From: Candidatus Thioglobus sp.
GTDB lineage: Bacteria > Pseudomonadota > Gammaproteobacteria > PS1 > Pseudothioglobaceae
Assembly: GCA_015163925.1 (NCBI GenBank)
Contig: JAAOIF010000045.1
Span: 1 to 7,482 of the forward strand
DNA: 7,482 bases
Reading direction: 5' to 3'
Shown here: one piece after another, positions 1 to 6,795 of the stretch
Position numbering within the stretch: position 1 is the first letter of the stretch
Layout: every line of letters begins with the position of its first letter
Position numbers and translations under genes: made by a program
The notes under the pieces: generated by a model
What the model saw: the letters and a program-made list of their open reading frames with translations, nothing else
Told to the model about the DNA's origin: nothing
The model's database searches: none

Positions 1-51
1 AAGGACGAAGATAAAGTGGAAATTAAGATGAGCGGGCACTCGGCAAAATAA
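1..51 (+). CDS. 3' end of an unidentified plus-strand gene (partial)
   Basis: The window opens inside a reading frame that runs 16 codons (ending KMSGHSAK) and stops at TAA, positions 49-51. The tail is hydrophilic and lysine/acid-rich, as many cytosolic C-termini are. Too little remains to assign a family. The next gene starts 79 bp downstream behind its own likely -10 box, and I see no GC-stem terminator in between. The frame could also be open by chance at the edge. Confidence 0.4.
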   Translation, partial: KDEDKVEIKMSGHSAK

Positions 52-86
52 TTAAATTTTTTATAAAAATAAATAAAATTAGACAG

Positions 87-92
87 TATAAT
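87..92 (+). promoter_or_regulatory. Candidate -10 box upstream of the FGE-fold gene
   Basis: A perfect TATAAT lies 38 bp before the ATG at 131, in an AT-rich spacer. No good -35 hexamer is present at 16-18 bp upstream. In sequence this AT-rich, a TATAAT can arise by chance. If it is used, the leader would be roughly 30 nt and would include the ribosome-binding site TAAGG at 119-123. Confidence 0.4.
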
Positions 93-130
93 ATTGATTT
101 TTTTTGGCATAAATTTGCTAAGGTATTAAT

Positions 131-709
131 ATGGTTAGAATTTTTGGCGGCTGCATTATCAATTCTCAAACCCTCAGCGCCGACCTTTTACTAAGCGATA
201 AGTGCGTGGATGATTTCCACATCAGCGACACTGAAATCACTAATTTTCAATATAATCAATTTTTATTAGCCACAGGAAATACTGCCAAAACTGGCGCAAA
301 GCAGCAGCCGGTGGTGAATGTCAGCTGGCAAGAGGCGGTTGATTTTACTAAATGGCTGTCTAAAAAACATCAAAAAAATTACACTTTGCCAAATTCTACT
401 CAATGGCAATATGCCGCAAACACCGATGGCAACAGCACAAAACAGGAAATTTGCAATCAGGCGAATGCCTATTCTTGTGGGAATAATGCCAGCCAATCGG
501 CGCAAAATGTTAAGTCATTAGCGCCGAACAAGTGGGCTTTGTATGATATGTATGGCAATGTTTGGGAATGGATTTGGGCTGAAGCCGAGTCGGAAAAAAC
601 TGTGAAAGGCGGCAGCTGGCGCTCTTTTGATGATATTTTTAACTTAAATCAGCAATCCGCACCCGCTGAAAAATCAGCAGACATCGGCTTTAGAATTGTT
701 AGCGATTAG
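131..709 (+). CDS. FGE-sulfatase (SUMF1/EgtB-fold) domain protein, probably non-catalytic
   Basis: This 192-residue protein is essentially one formylglycine-generating-enzyme-like domain. Visible family blocks in order are: MVRIFGGC at the N-terminus (family form MVRIPGG), CVDDFHISDTEITNFQYNQF (25-44), PVVNVSWQEAVDFTKWL (60-76), LPNSTQWQYAA (86-96), ALYDMYGNVWEW (136-147), VKGGSWR (158-164) and IGFRIV (185-190). Catalytic FGE uses a cysteine pair between the GGSW and GFR blocks; none is present here (Cys only at 8, 25, 108 and 116). Oxidase activity is therefore unlikely, and a structural, binding or other FGE-fold role is more plausible. It has no signal peptide or lipobox, although many bacterial relatives are exported. 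An in-frame TAA at 119-121 closes the frame upstream, and TAAGG sits 7 nt before the ATG. It faces recR convergently across an 88-bp gap in which I see no convincing terminator. The fold is confident; the role is unknown. Confidence 0.82.
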   Translation: MVRIFGGCIINSQTLSADLLLSDKCVDDFHISDTEITNFQYNQFLLATGNTAKTGAKQQPVVNVSWQEAVDFTKWLSKKHQKNYTLPNSTQWQYAANTDGNSTKQEICNQANAYSCGNNASQSAQNVKSLAPNKWALYDMYGNVWEWIWAEAESEKTVKGGSWRSFDDIFNLNQQSAPAEKSADIGFRIVSD

Positions 710-797
710 TCTGATTTTTTAACAAATCACTCAAAAATCTGCCAATCTGCAAATATTTTAGCTTTGAAATTTTTGCCACTATTCCGCAAGTATCACT

Positions 798-1388
798 TTA
801 ATCTGATAGGTATTTTTTGCGCCCCGACAGGGCATGGGCGATGGTGTTAATATCGGCATATTCCAGCTCACCGCCGATTGGAATTCCATGGGCGATGCGG
901 GTGATTTGAATATCAAATTGCTGCGCCATATTGCTGATGTAATGCGCCGTTACCTCGCCCTCAATCGTGGCATTAGTCGCCAAAATAATCTCTTTGACTT
1001 GCTGCTGATTTAATTTTTGTTGCAATTCATCCAAGCCGAGTTCAGCCGCACCGACCCCATCAATCGGCGATAAATAGCCACTTAGCACAAAATATTTGCC
1101 CTGATAAGCGCCACTTTTCTCAATCGCATAAATGTCCGCCGGCGTTTCCACAACGCATAATTGCGCTTGGTCGCGCTTGTGATTTGCACAAATATCGCAA
1201 AGTTTTTTCTCACTCAAAGTCCGGCAAGAGGCACAATTTTTGATATTTTCCATAGCATTAATTAAGGCTTTAGCAAGCTCTAAGCCGCCTTCACGATTTT
1301 TCTCTAAGAGGTGATAGACAAAGCGTTGAGCGCTTTTGCCGCCTACTCCGGGCAGCACGCAAAAGGCTTTGTTAAGTGCTTCAATCAT
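798..1388 (-). CDS. recR: Recombination mediator protein RecR
   Basis: RecR acts with RecO (and RecF) to load RecA onto SSB-coated gapped DNA in the cytosol. The 196 residues show the full family plan. An N-terminal helix-hairpin-helix has LPGVGGKSAQRF (12-23). A C4 zinc finger has Cys52, Cys55, Cys64 and Cys67. A TOPRIM domain opens with VVETPADIYAIE (79-90) and continues with ATNATIEGEVTA (137-148) and RIAHGIPIGGELEY (164-177). The N-terminus is only about five residues shorter than E. coli RecR, so the start is credible. The ATG overlaps the stop of the upstream dnaX fragment as ATGA, suggesting translational coupling. dnaX-recR adjacency is common in bacteria, but the ybaB/EbfC gene often found between them is absent. 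No residue needed for function appears to be missing. Confidence 0.96.
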   Translation of the reverse strand: MIEALNKAFCVLPGVGGKSAQRFVYHLLEKNREGGLELAKALINAMENIKNCASCRTLSEKKLCDICANHKRDQAQLCVVETPADIYAIEKSGAYQGKYFVLSGYLSPIDGVGAAELGLDELQQKLNQQQVKEIILATNATIEGEVTAHYISNMAQQFDIQITRIAHGIPIGGELEYADINTIAHALSGRKKYLSD

Positions 1389-1836
1389 CGGTTAATGGCT
1401 GCTGATTTTTCAGAATTTTCAGCATTACTAATATTTTCAACTGCTTGAATGCTTTGTAAATCTACTTTTGCTTGAAAAGTTTGTTGTAATTTTTGCACAT
1501 TTTTATCATTTAAAAAATCCTCTTGCAATTTGGCTTTTTTTTCATCATTTTGCTGAGATTGCTTTTGTGCTAAGGTTTGAGATTTAGGTTTTGCCAAATT
1601 AATTTTAATAGTTAATTCGCCAAAATGATTTTGCAAGACTTTTGAGATTTCTAAATGGATATTTTCAGTTAATAAATTGGAGTATTTTTCATCCAAAATA
1701 AGAGTTAAAACTCCATTTTTAAAGTCAGTAAAAATGGTATTTTTAAGCAACATAGCGGCTGCCACATTGAATTTTAGAGTTACTGTTAAAGCCTCCCATT
1801 CGGCTTGAGAGCTGATTTTATTGGCGATTTTTACTG

Positions 1837-1845
1837 TTTTTTTTT
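1837..1845 (-). promoter_or_regulatory. A9 run in dnaX, candidate slippage site for a gamma-like product
   Basis: On the coding strand nine adenines span the codons for E156, K157, K158 and T159, in the linker directly after domain III. Slippage by one base in either direction meets a stop quickly: one fewer A gives AAA CAG TAA, and one more A reaches CAA TAA within ten codons. The product would keep domain III but lose the tau-specific alpha-binding domain, as gamma does. Thermus thermophilus dnaX uses an A9 run for transcriptional slippage. A caution is that an A8 run also occurs in this gene at 1535-1542. Confidence 0.4.
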
Positions 1846-1886
1846 CAGCAATATTTTCAGTAATATTTTCAGCAATATTTTCAGCA
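1842..1886. repeat. 12-bp tandem repeat, about 3.75 copies, in the dnaX linker
   Basis: The plus-strand unit is TTTTCAGCAATA. Copies are at 1842-1853, 1854-1865 (one C-to-T change), 1866-1877 and a partial copy at 1878-1886. The 12-bp period keeps the frame and encodes AENI-TENI-AENI. The array directly abuts the A9 run. It would be prone to in-frame copy-number change and falls in a linker that tolerates length variation. Confidence 0.85.
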
Positions 1887-2241
1887 GAATTGAAAGTAAG
1901 CATTTTTAATAAAGTCATCTCAAAGCCGATTTGCTCGCTCGGGGCAAGTGCTATCTCAGAGCTTCCATGAGTTGAAAAATGATAAAAAATCTGCAAGTCT
2001 TGATGAGAAATCTTAGCCGCTAAAGCTTTAATTTCAGCAGAAATTTGCGGATTTTTAATGATTTTCGCCATTGAAATTTGATGAAATAAACTGCTGAGAT
2101 CCCGCAAAGCATTCGATAAATTCTCGCCCTTGTGAGCCAAATCCTTGATGAAATTCATCACCTCTTTTGCGTCCTGATTAAACAGATGAGTTGCCAATAT
2201 TAAAATGTCATCATGCAGCACCAGACCGAGCATTGCCTTGA

Positions 2242-2370
2242 TATCCTTGCTGGAGTTGGTCGCTAATTGCCAATAAGGAAGCGGTTTTGCACAGTGTTCA
2301 AAACGGTGCAATTAGCGTTTATGAGTTCGTCAAAGAGCTAATTAATGGCTCGGATGTAAGCGCAAATTAG
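2242..2370 (+). other. Start-less plus-strand reading frame, possible 3' gene fragment
   Basis: Opposite the non-homologous first codons of the dnaX fragment, the plus strand is open for 42 codons after a TGA at 2239-2241 and ends at TAG 2368-2370. From about 2263 the translation looks like a real helical protein tail: LIANKEAVLHSVQNGAISVY, then EFVKELI and a polar end. It contains no ATG, so if real it is the 3' end of a gene cut at the dnaX breakpoint. Its end overlaps the fabF stop. I do not recognise a family. A chance open frame of this length is quite possible in short AT-rich sequence. Confidence 0.25.
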
Positions 2371-3608
2371 TTGATTTTGCCCAGCACGATTGAGCCATTT
2401 GTGCCGCCGAATCCGAACGAATTGGAAATGGCATAATTGATTTTCATCTCTCTTGCCTGATTTGCCACATAGTCTAAATCGCAGTCTGGGTCTTGGTTTA
2501 AGAGGTTTATGGTCGGCGGGGCAACTTGATTTTTAATCGCCAAAGCCGTGAAAATCGCCTCAATTCCGCCAGCCGCACCGAGCAAATGTCCGGTCATAGA
2601 TTTGGTAGAACTCATCGCAATTTTATAGGCATGAGCGCCCAAAGCTAATTTTGCAGCATCGGTTTCGGCTTGGTCTCCGGCTGGTGTGGAAGTGCCGTGA
2701 GCGTTGATGTAATCAACTTTTTCAGGGCTCACACCAGCATTCCGCAAGGCATTTTCCATACATCTCGCCGCCCCCTCGCCACCCTTTGAGGGCAAGGTCA
2801 TATGATAAGCATCGCCACTCATACCGTAGCCTAACACTTCGGCGTAAACCTTAGCGCCACGGGCTTTTGCATGCTCCAATTCCTCCAACACTACCACTCC
2901 AGCGCCGTCTCCAAGCACGAAGCCGTCCCGGTCTTTGTCCCAAGGGCGAGAGGCAGTTTCCGGGTCGTCATTCCGAGTGGAAAGCGCGCGGGCTGCGGCA
3001 AATCCGCCCAAGCCACAATTAGTAGTTGACATTTCAGCGCCGCCAGCAACCATCACATCAGCATCGCCGTATTCTATTAGCCGTGCGGCATCGCCGATGT
3101 TATGAGTGCCGGTGGTGCAGGCGGTTACGATGGCGAAATTCGGCCCTTTCATTCCGTATTGAATGGATAAATTTCCCGAAATCATATTGATAATTGAGGA
3201 CGGGACGAAGAATGGCGAGATGCGTTTTGCGCCTTTTTCTCTGAATAAATCGGCAGTTTTCTCAATGGTGCTCAGGCCGCCGATTCCAGCGCCGATGGCA
3301 ACTCCGATGCGATGGGAATTTTCATCAGTTACTTCAATTCCGCTGTCGGTAATGGCTTGAATCCCAGCTGCCATACCATAATGGATGAAAATGTCCATTT
3401 TTTTGGCTTGCTTGAGGCTGAGGTAATCGGTGATTTCAAAGCCTCTGACCGAGCCGCCAAAAGTAACTGATTGCCCGTTTGTTTCTATATTTCTAAGTGA
3501 TTTTATGCCAGATTTGCCGCCGAGGATATTTTCCCAAGACTCTTTTACATTCAAGCCAACCGGGCAAACCATACCCAAACCGCTGATAACAACTCTTCTT
3601 TTGTGCAT
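2367..3608 (-). CDS. fabF: 3-oxoacyl-[acyl-carrier-protein] synthase II (KAS II)
   Basis: FabF condenses malonyl-ACP with acyl-ACP, elongating fatty acids and supporting temperature control of membrane unsaturation. The 413 residues match the usual length. The thiolase-fold Cys-His-His triad is clear: nucleophile Cys164 in TACTTGTHNIGDA, His304 in NAHGTSTPAGD and His341 in STKSMTGHLLGAAG, with Lys336 in the same motif. The NSFGFGGTN gating loop (396-404) is intact. The N-terminus MHKRRVVISGLGMVCPVG aligns with the family start, so the ATG at 3608 is right even though no Shine-Dalgarno sequence precedes it (the upstream bases are A/T only). It lies 64 bp downstream of its partner acpP with an intrinsic terminator between, so its expression probably depends on readthrough or on a promoter inside acpP. 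Base composition is less AT-rich than dnaX, as expected for a conserved, highly expressed enzyme. Confidence 0.97.
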   Translation of the reverse strand: MHKRRVVISGLGMVCPVGLNVKESWENILGGKSGIKSLRNIETNGQSVTFGGSVRGFEITDYLSLKQAKKMDIFIHYGMAAGIQAITDSGIEVTDENSHRIGVAIGAGIGGLSTIEKTADLFREKGAKRISPFFVPSSIINMISGNLSIQYGMKGPNFAIVTACTTGTHNIGDAARLIEYGDADVMVAGGAEMSTTNCGLGGFAAARALSTRNDDPETASRPWDKDRDGFVLGDGAGVVVLEELEHAKARGAKVYAEVLGYGMSGDAYHMTLPSKGGEGAARCMENALRNAGVSPEKVDYINAHGTSTPAGDQAETDAAKLALGAHAYKIAMSSTKSMTGHLLGAAGGIEAIFTALAIKNQVAPPTINLLNQDPDCDLDYVANQAREMKINYAISNSFGFGGTNGSIVLGKIN

Positions 3609-3618
3609 AATTTTAAAT

Positions 3619-3648
3619 AAAAAAAACGCCCTGTTAAAAACAAAGCGT
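3619..3648 (-). terminator. Intrinsic terminator between acpP and fabF
   Basis: In minus-strand RNA the arms are ACGCUUUGUU (from 3648-3639) and AACAGGGCGU (from 3635-3626), with a 3-nt loop. They form a 10-bp stem including two G-U wobbles, followed at once by a run of eight U. The U run ends about 10 nt before the fabF ATG. It probably trims most transcripts after acpP, giving more carrier protein than synthase. The plus-strand reading also has a T-run, but no plus-strand gene feeds it. Confidence 0.7.
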
Positions 3649-3672
3649 TTTTGTTAAATTAATAATTACAAA

Positions 3673-3900
3673 TTACAAATTATTATTAACATAATCGATG
3701 GCTTGCTGAACTGTGGTGATATTTTCGGCTTGTTCGTCTGGAATTTCGCACTCAAATTCCTCTTCCAAAGACATTACTAATTCAACTGTATCCAACGAAT
3801 CAGCGCCTAAATCATCAATAAAAGAGGCGTTATTATCAATTTCACCACTTACATCTAACTGCTCGGCGACAACTTTTTTTACTCTTTCTTCAATACTCAT
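3673..3900 (-). CDS. acpP: Acyl carrier protein
   Basis: AcpP carries growing acyl chains as thioesters on a 4'-phosphopantetheine arm for the type II fatty-acid synthase and lipid A enzymes. The 75 residues are close to the usual 77-78. The attachment site is Ser35 in [20 protein letters not shown], with the acidic recognition helix following. The C-terminal [20 protein letters not shown] is also canonical. The start MSIEERVKK matches the family, and a good AGGAAA ribosome-binding site lies 6 nt before the ATG. It is followed by fabF, but the usual upstream fabD and fabG are absent; queC lies upstream instead, 93 bp away, leaving space for a dedicated promoter. Nothing is missing. Confidence 0.98.
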   Translation of the reverse strand: MSIEERVKKVVAEQLDVSGEIDNNASFIDDLGADSLDTVELVMSLEEEFECEIPDEQAENITTVQQAIDYVNNNL

Positions 3901-3929
3901 TTGTAATTTCCTGATAGATTAAAACTGTC

Positions 3930-3957
3930 ATTTTATCGTCAAATAAACACAAAACAA
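3930..3957 (-). promoter_or_regulatory. Candidate promoter for acpP(-fabF)
   Basis: On the minus strand TTGTTT (3957-3952) is followed after 16 bp by TAAAAT (3935-3930), giving a likely start near 3923 and a leader of about 23 nt that contains the AGGAAA site. An alternative pairing is TTGACG (3942-3937) with a weaker -10 further down. A promoter is expected here because acpP is usually transcribed strongly, but the exact hexamers are uncertain. Confidence 0.4.
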
Positions 3958-3993
3958 GGCTAAATTTAAAAAAAATTATAAGTATTTTTAAGG

Positions 3994-4683
3994 TTATTTA
4001 TAGTGGGTCGGGTCGGGGATTTTGGCGGATTTGAAGCCAGATTTACGATATTCGCAAGCATCACAAAATCCACACGCCAGCCCATTTTCATCAGCCTGAT
4101 AGCAGCTGGTAGTGATGGAATAATCCACTTTAAGAGTAATTCCTTTTTGGATAATTTGGGCTTTATTGAGCTTGATAAGTGGAGTCAGAATTGAGAGTTT
4201 TTGCCCGCTCACAGCTTGCTTTGTGGCTAAATTTGCCATCGCTTCAAAGGCAGAAATGTAGTCTTGGCGGCAATCCGGATAGCCAGAATAATCCAAAGCA
4301 TTTACGCCGATGAAAATATTTTGGCAAGCCAAAACCTCCGCCCAAGCCAGAGCAAATGAGAGGAAAATCGTATTCCTCGCCGGCACATAAGTTATTGGAA
4401 TTTCAGCACTTTTCTTAAATACCGGCACTTCAATATTTTTATCAGTTAGCGCCGAGCCGCCAAAATCAGACAAGGCAATTTGCATAATTTTATGCTCCAA
4501 AACGCCAAAATTTTTAGCGATTTTAGCAGCTGATTTTAGCTCTGATTTTTGTTTTTGCCCATAATCAAAACTTAGGGCGTAGCACTCAAACCCTTCTGCG
4601 GAGGCGATTGCAAGCGTGGTGGCGGAGTCCAATCCGCCTGATAATAAAATTACTGCTTTGGATTTATTTTGACTTTTTGCCAT
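3994..4683 (-). CDS. queC: 7-cyano-7-deazaguanine synthase (preQ0 synthase)
   Basis: QueC converts 7-carboxy-7-deazaguanine to preQ0 with ATP and ammonia, leading to queuosine in tRNA. The 229 residues fit the family (about 220-235). The PP-loop ATP-binding motif SGGLDS is at 15-20, and the adenylation-domain signature [11 protein letters not shown] at 39-49. [13 protein letters not shown] (99-111) and [19 protein letters not shown] (128-146) form the substrate pocket. A zinc site is made by Cys194, Cys204, Cys207 and Cys210 (SCYQ, then CGFCDAC). The ATG overlaps the parE stop by one base in TGATG, so it is probably co-transcribed with and translationally coupled to parE. No other queuosine gene is in the window, and the pairing with a topoisomerase gene has no obvious functional logic. 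The enzyme appears complete. Confidence 0.96.
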   Translation of the reverse strand: MAKSQNKSKAVILLSGGLDSATTLAIASAEGFECYALSFDYGQKQKSELKSAAKIAKNFGVLEHKIMQIALSDFGGSALTDKNIEVPVFKKSAEIPITYVPARNTIFLSFALAWAEVLACQNIFIGVNALDYSGYPDCRQDYISAFEAMANLATKQAVSGQKLSILTPLIKLNKAQIIQKGITLKVDYSITTSCYQADENGLACGFCDACEYRKSGFKSAKIPDPTHYK

Positions 4684-6566
4684 CAGACATTAGCAAGATT
4701 GCCTTTTTCCTCTAACCATTTTTTGCGGTCCGGGGCGCGTTTTTTACTCAGCAGCATATCCATAGTCTGAAAAACCTCCGCCGGATTGTCCAAAGTCAGC
4801 TGAATTAATCGCCGAGTGTCAGGCAGCATAGTGGTTTCACGCAGTTGAGAAGGGTTCATTTCCCCCAGCCCCTTGAAGCGCTGAACCTGAATTTTCACCC
4901 GCTGATTTTCCTTTTCAATCTTACTAATAATCCCGTCTCGTTCAATGTCATCAAGCGCATAAAACACTTGCTTGCCGGCGTCAATCCGATACAGCGGCGG
5001 CATAGCAATATAAACGCTGCCATTTTTAATCAGCTGCGGAAAATGCTTAACAAACAGGGTGCAAATCAGCGTAGCAATGTGAGCGCCATCGGAATCGGCA
5101 TCAGCAAGAATGCAAATTTTGCCGTATCGCAGCCCGCTGAGGTCATCATTATTTGGCTCAAGCCCAATGGCAACGCTGATGTCGTGGATTTCATTGCTGG
5201 ATAAAACTTGGTCAGAATCCACCTCCCAAGTGTTGAGAATTTTGCCGCGCAAGGGCAGAATTGCCTGATATTCCTTGTCTCTTGCCTGTTTTGCGCTGCC
5301 GCCAGCGGAGTCGCCTTCCACTAAAAAAACCTCAGTTTGGTTGAGGTCGCTGCTGCTGCAGTCTGAGAGTTTTCCGGGAAGTGCCGGGCCGCTGATGATT
5401 TTTTTGCGAATGATTTTCTTGCCGGTTTTGAGTCTGGTTTGAGCGTTCAAAATTGCTAATTCGGCAATCTGCTCGGCAACTTTTGTATGCTCATTTAGCC
5501 ATAAACTAAAGGCATCTTTTATCACATTTGCCACAAATCCAGCGCTCTCCCGAGACGACAGCCGCTCTTTGGTTTGACCAGAAAATTGCGGGTCCAGCAT
5601 TTTTATTGATAACACAAAAGCGATTTTTTGCCAGACATCATCTGGGGTCAATTTGATGTTTTTCGGCAATAGATTTCTGAACTCGCAAAATTCCTTCAAA
5701 GCATCGGTTAAGCCCGACCTCAAGCCATTTACATGGGTGCCGCCGTTGGTTGTCGGAATCAAATTCACATAGCTCTCAGCAACAATATTAGTGTTATATT
5801 GAGTCCATGCTAATGAGCAATTTAGCTGCTGCTCGGGAGTGGCAAAATCCACGATAAAAGGTGATTCTGGCAGGCAATCCAAGCCATCAAGCGCCATTGA
5901 TAAATAATCTTTTAGCCCCTCTTTATAAAGCCATTTGTCTTGAGTATTATCAATTTCATTATGAAAATGAATTTCCAAACCCGGACACAAAACCGCTTTA
6001 GACCGCAGGTTGTGGCGGAGTTTGCTGGCTGAAAATTTGACAGTATCAAAAAACTGTGCGTCAGGCGTAAATTTGACTTTTGTGCCAGTATTATTTTTTC
6101 CAACAGTATCAATTTCTACTAAATCAGTTTTTTTAAAACCGCCAGAAAAGCTGATGTGGTAGTGTTTTGAGTTGCGTTTAATCCAAACTTCAACCAAGCT
6201 TGAGAGGGCATTCACCACCGAAATTCCGACCCCATGCAAGCCGCCTGAAAATTGGTAAGAATCGTTGGAGAATTTGCCGCCGGCGTGGAGTTTGGTCAAA
6301 ATTACCTCCACGCCGGGCAGTCCCTCTTTTGGGTGAATGTCAACCGGCATACCGCGTCCATCGTCCTCAACCGACAGCGAGCCGTCCGCGTAAAGCACCA
6401 CAGTAATTTTTGCGGCATGCCCAGCCACCGCCTCATCAACACTATTGTCAATCGCCTCTTGGGCTAAGTGGTTGGGGCGCTCGGTATCAGTGTACATTCC
6501 CGGGCGTTTGCGCACTGGCTCTAAGCCGGTCAGGACTTCAATGGAGGTGGAATTGTAATCGCTCAT
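4683..6566 (-). CDS. parE: DNA topoisomerase IV subunit B
   Basis: ParE is the ATPase subunit of topoisomerase IV, which with ParC decatenates daughter chromosomes. The 627 residues fit the proteobacterial ParE length. The GHKL ATPase domain has the [11 protein letters not shown] helix with catalytic Glu37 and Mg-binding Asn41, DDGRGMPVD (68-76) and the lid SGGLHGVG (108-114 region). The transducer domain carries the switch lysine in QTKERLSS (Lys333). The TOPRIM domain has [12 protein letters not shown] (Glu417) and DADSDG (489-494), and the tail has [17 protein letters not shown] (563-579). It is ParE rather than GyrB: it lacks the ~165-residue proteobacterial GyrB insert and matches E. coli ParE over its whole length. 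The start [17 protein letters not shown] fits the family, though the Shine-Dalgarno sequence is weak. A promoter and terminator pair lie directly upstream. parC is not in the window, so the two subunits are encoded apart. Confidence 0.97.
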   Translation of the reverse strand: MSDYNSTSIEVLTGLEPVRKRPGMYTDTERPNHLAQEAIDNSVDEAVAGHAAKITVVLYADGSLSVEDDGRGMPVDIHPKEGLPGVEVILTKLHAGGKFSNDSYQFSGGLHGVGISVVNALSSLVEVWIKRNSKHYHISFSGGFKKTDLVEIDTVGKNNTGTKVKFTPDAQFFDTVKFSASKLRHNLRSKAVLCPGLEIHFHNEIDNTQDKWLYKEGLKDYLSMALDGLDCLPESPFIVDFATPEQQLNCSLAWTQYNTNIVAESYVNLIPTTNGGTHVNGLRSGLTDALKEFCEFRNLLPKNIKLTPDDVWQKIAFVLSIKMLDPQFSGQTKERLSSRESAGFVANVIKDAFSLWLNEHTKVAEQIAELAILNAQTRLKTGKKIIRKKIISGPALPGKLSDCSSSDLNQTEVFLVEGDSAGGSAKQARDKEYQAILPLRGKILNTWEVDSDQVLSSNEIHDISVAIGLEPNNDDLSGLRYGKICILADADSDGAHIATLICTLFVKHFPQLIKNGSVYIAMPPLYRIDAGKQVFYALDDIERDGIISKIEKENQRVKIQVQRFKGLGEMNPSQLRETTMLPDTRRLIQLTLDNPAEVFQTMDMLLSKKRAPDRKKWLEEKGNLANV

Positions 6567-6593
6567 CTGTTTAGTTTGTGAAATTTGGCAGCT

Positions 6594-6602
6594 ATCATAC
6601 CA
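6594..6602 (-). promoter_or_regulatory. Extended -10 promoter candidate for parE-queC
   Basis: On the minus strand TGG-TATGAT forms an extended -10 (TGn plus five of six matches to TATAAT). It sits 27 bp before the parE ATG and directly after the terminator's T-run. A -35 hexamer at standard spacing would fall inside the terminator stem and is poor (CGTTTT), as extended -10 promoters allow. The predicted leader is about 20 nt. Confidence 0.45.
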
Positions 6603-6632
6603 AAAAAAACCCCATCAAAACGGGGCTTTTTT
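6602..6632 (-). terminator. Strong intrinsic terminator upstream of parE, probably bidirectional
   Basis: On the minus strand AAAAAAGCCCC (6632-6622) pairs with GGGGTTTTTTT (from 6613), with an 8-base loop (6614-6621) and an eight-T tail (6609-6602). The plus strand gives the mirror structure with a T6 tail. It would end transcripts arriving from groEL and the repeat region and insulate parE, whose promoter begins immediately after. Confidence 0.85.
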
Positions 6633-6666
6633 ATTAAGTTAAAATTTACAAAAATTCAGCCTTTAA

Positions 6667-6765
6667 TAAGTAAATTAACAAGTATTTTTGTTTTCTGCAA
6701 GGCGGATTTTTTTAATTTGAAAGGAATTTAGTAAGCCTAAATGACCGAACATTTTAAAAATTCAA
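6667..6765. repeat. Structured intergenic direct repeat, copy 1
   Basis: This 99-bp unit matches copy 2 (6796-6894) without gaps at about 84 of 99 positions by eye. The first 45 bp, beginning TAAGTAAATTAACAAG and including CTGCAAGGCGGATTTTT, is nearly identical. The second half holds a hairpin: ATTTAG (6726-6731), 5-nt loop, CTAAAT (6737-6742), within imperfect AT arms that end near TTTTAAAAATTC. No reading frame or transposase is present. The start-to-start distance of 129 bp and weakly similar flanks suggest an old tandem duplication. Confidence 0.85.
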
Positions 6766-6795
6766 TACCTTAGCAACAAAAAAAGCCGTTATCAG

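Larger units (their letters stand above)
1385..2311 (-). pseudogene. dnaX: DNA polymerase III tau/gamma subunit, 5'-truncated (domains III-V only)
   Basis: DnaX is the clamp-loader ATPase; its tau form also tethers the polymerase core and helicase. Only the C-terminal part is present. The recognisable region begins near residue 22 with KDIKAMLGLV. Domain III follows with VMNFIKDLAHKGENLSNALR (51-70) and GFEMTLLKMLTF (129-140), then a low-complexity linker (142-170), then the alpha-binding domain (172-293). The AAA+ ATPase (Walker A, zinc module, Walker B, SRC) and lid domain are absent. The frame opens with TTG immediately after an in-frame TAA, and the first ~20 residues do not resemble DnaX. 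fabF ends 55 bp upstream, leaving no room for the missing ~220 residues. The rest is uninterrupted and overlaps recR by ATGA, so the loss looks recent, or the join is an assembly error, or the ATPase half is encoded elsewhere. Family assignment is firm; status as pseudogene or split gene is inferred. Confidence 0.85.

Noticed and set aside
266..505. Minus-strand open frame opposite the FGE-fold gene
   Set aside because: Composition is that of an antisense shadow; the plus-strand protein has strong family motifs across the same bases.
710..797. Possible terminator between the convergent FGE-fold and recR genes (GATTTTTT...AAAAATC)
   Set aside because: The inverted repeat is AT-only with a long loop and no GC stem, so it cannot be distinguished from background.
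3961..3993. Terminator after queC (TTAAAAAT...ATTTTTTTTAA)
   Set aside because: The stem is entirely A-T and would be very weak; the T-run alone is not convincing in this background.
4845..5204. 119-codon plus-strand open frame opposite parE
   Set aside because: It is antisense to the TOPRIM region of parE, whose conservation explains the lack of stops; no recognisable domain.
6200..6467. Two overlapping plus-strand open frames opposite the parE N-terminus
   Set aside because: Arg/Pro-rich antisense translations of the conserved ATPase domain, with no ribosome-binding site or family match.
4683..6566. GyrB instead of ParE
   Set aside because: Length, absence of the proteobacterial GyrB insert and near block-for-block match to E. 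coli-type ParE favour ParE.
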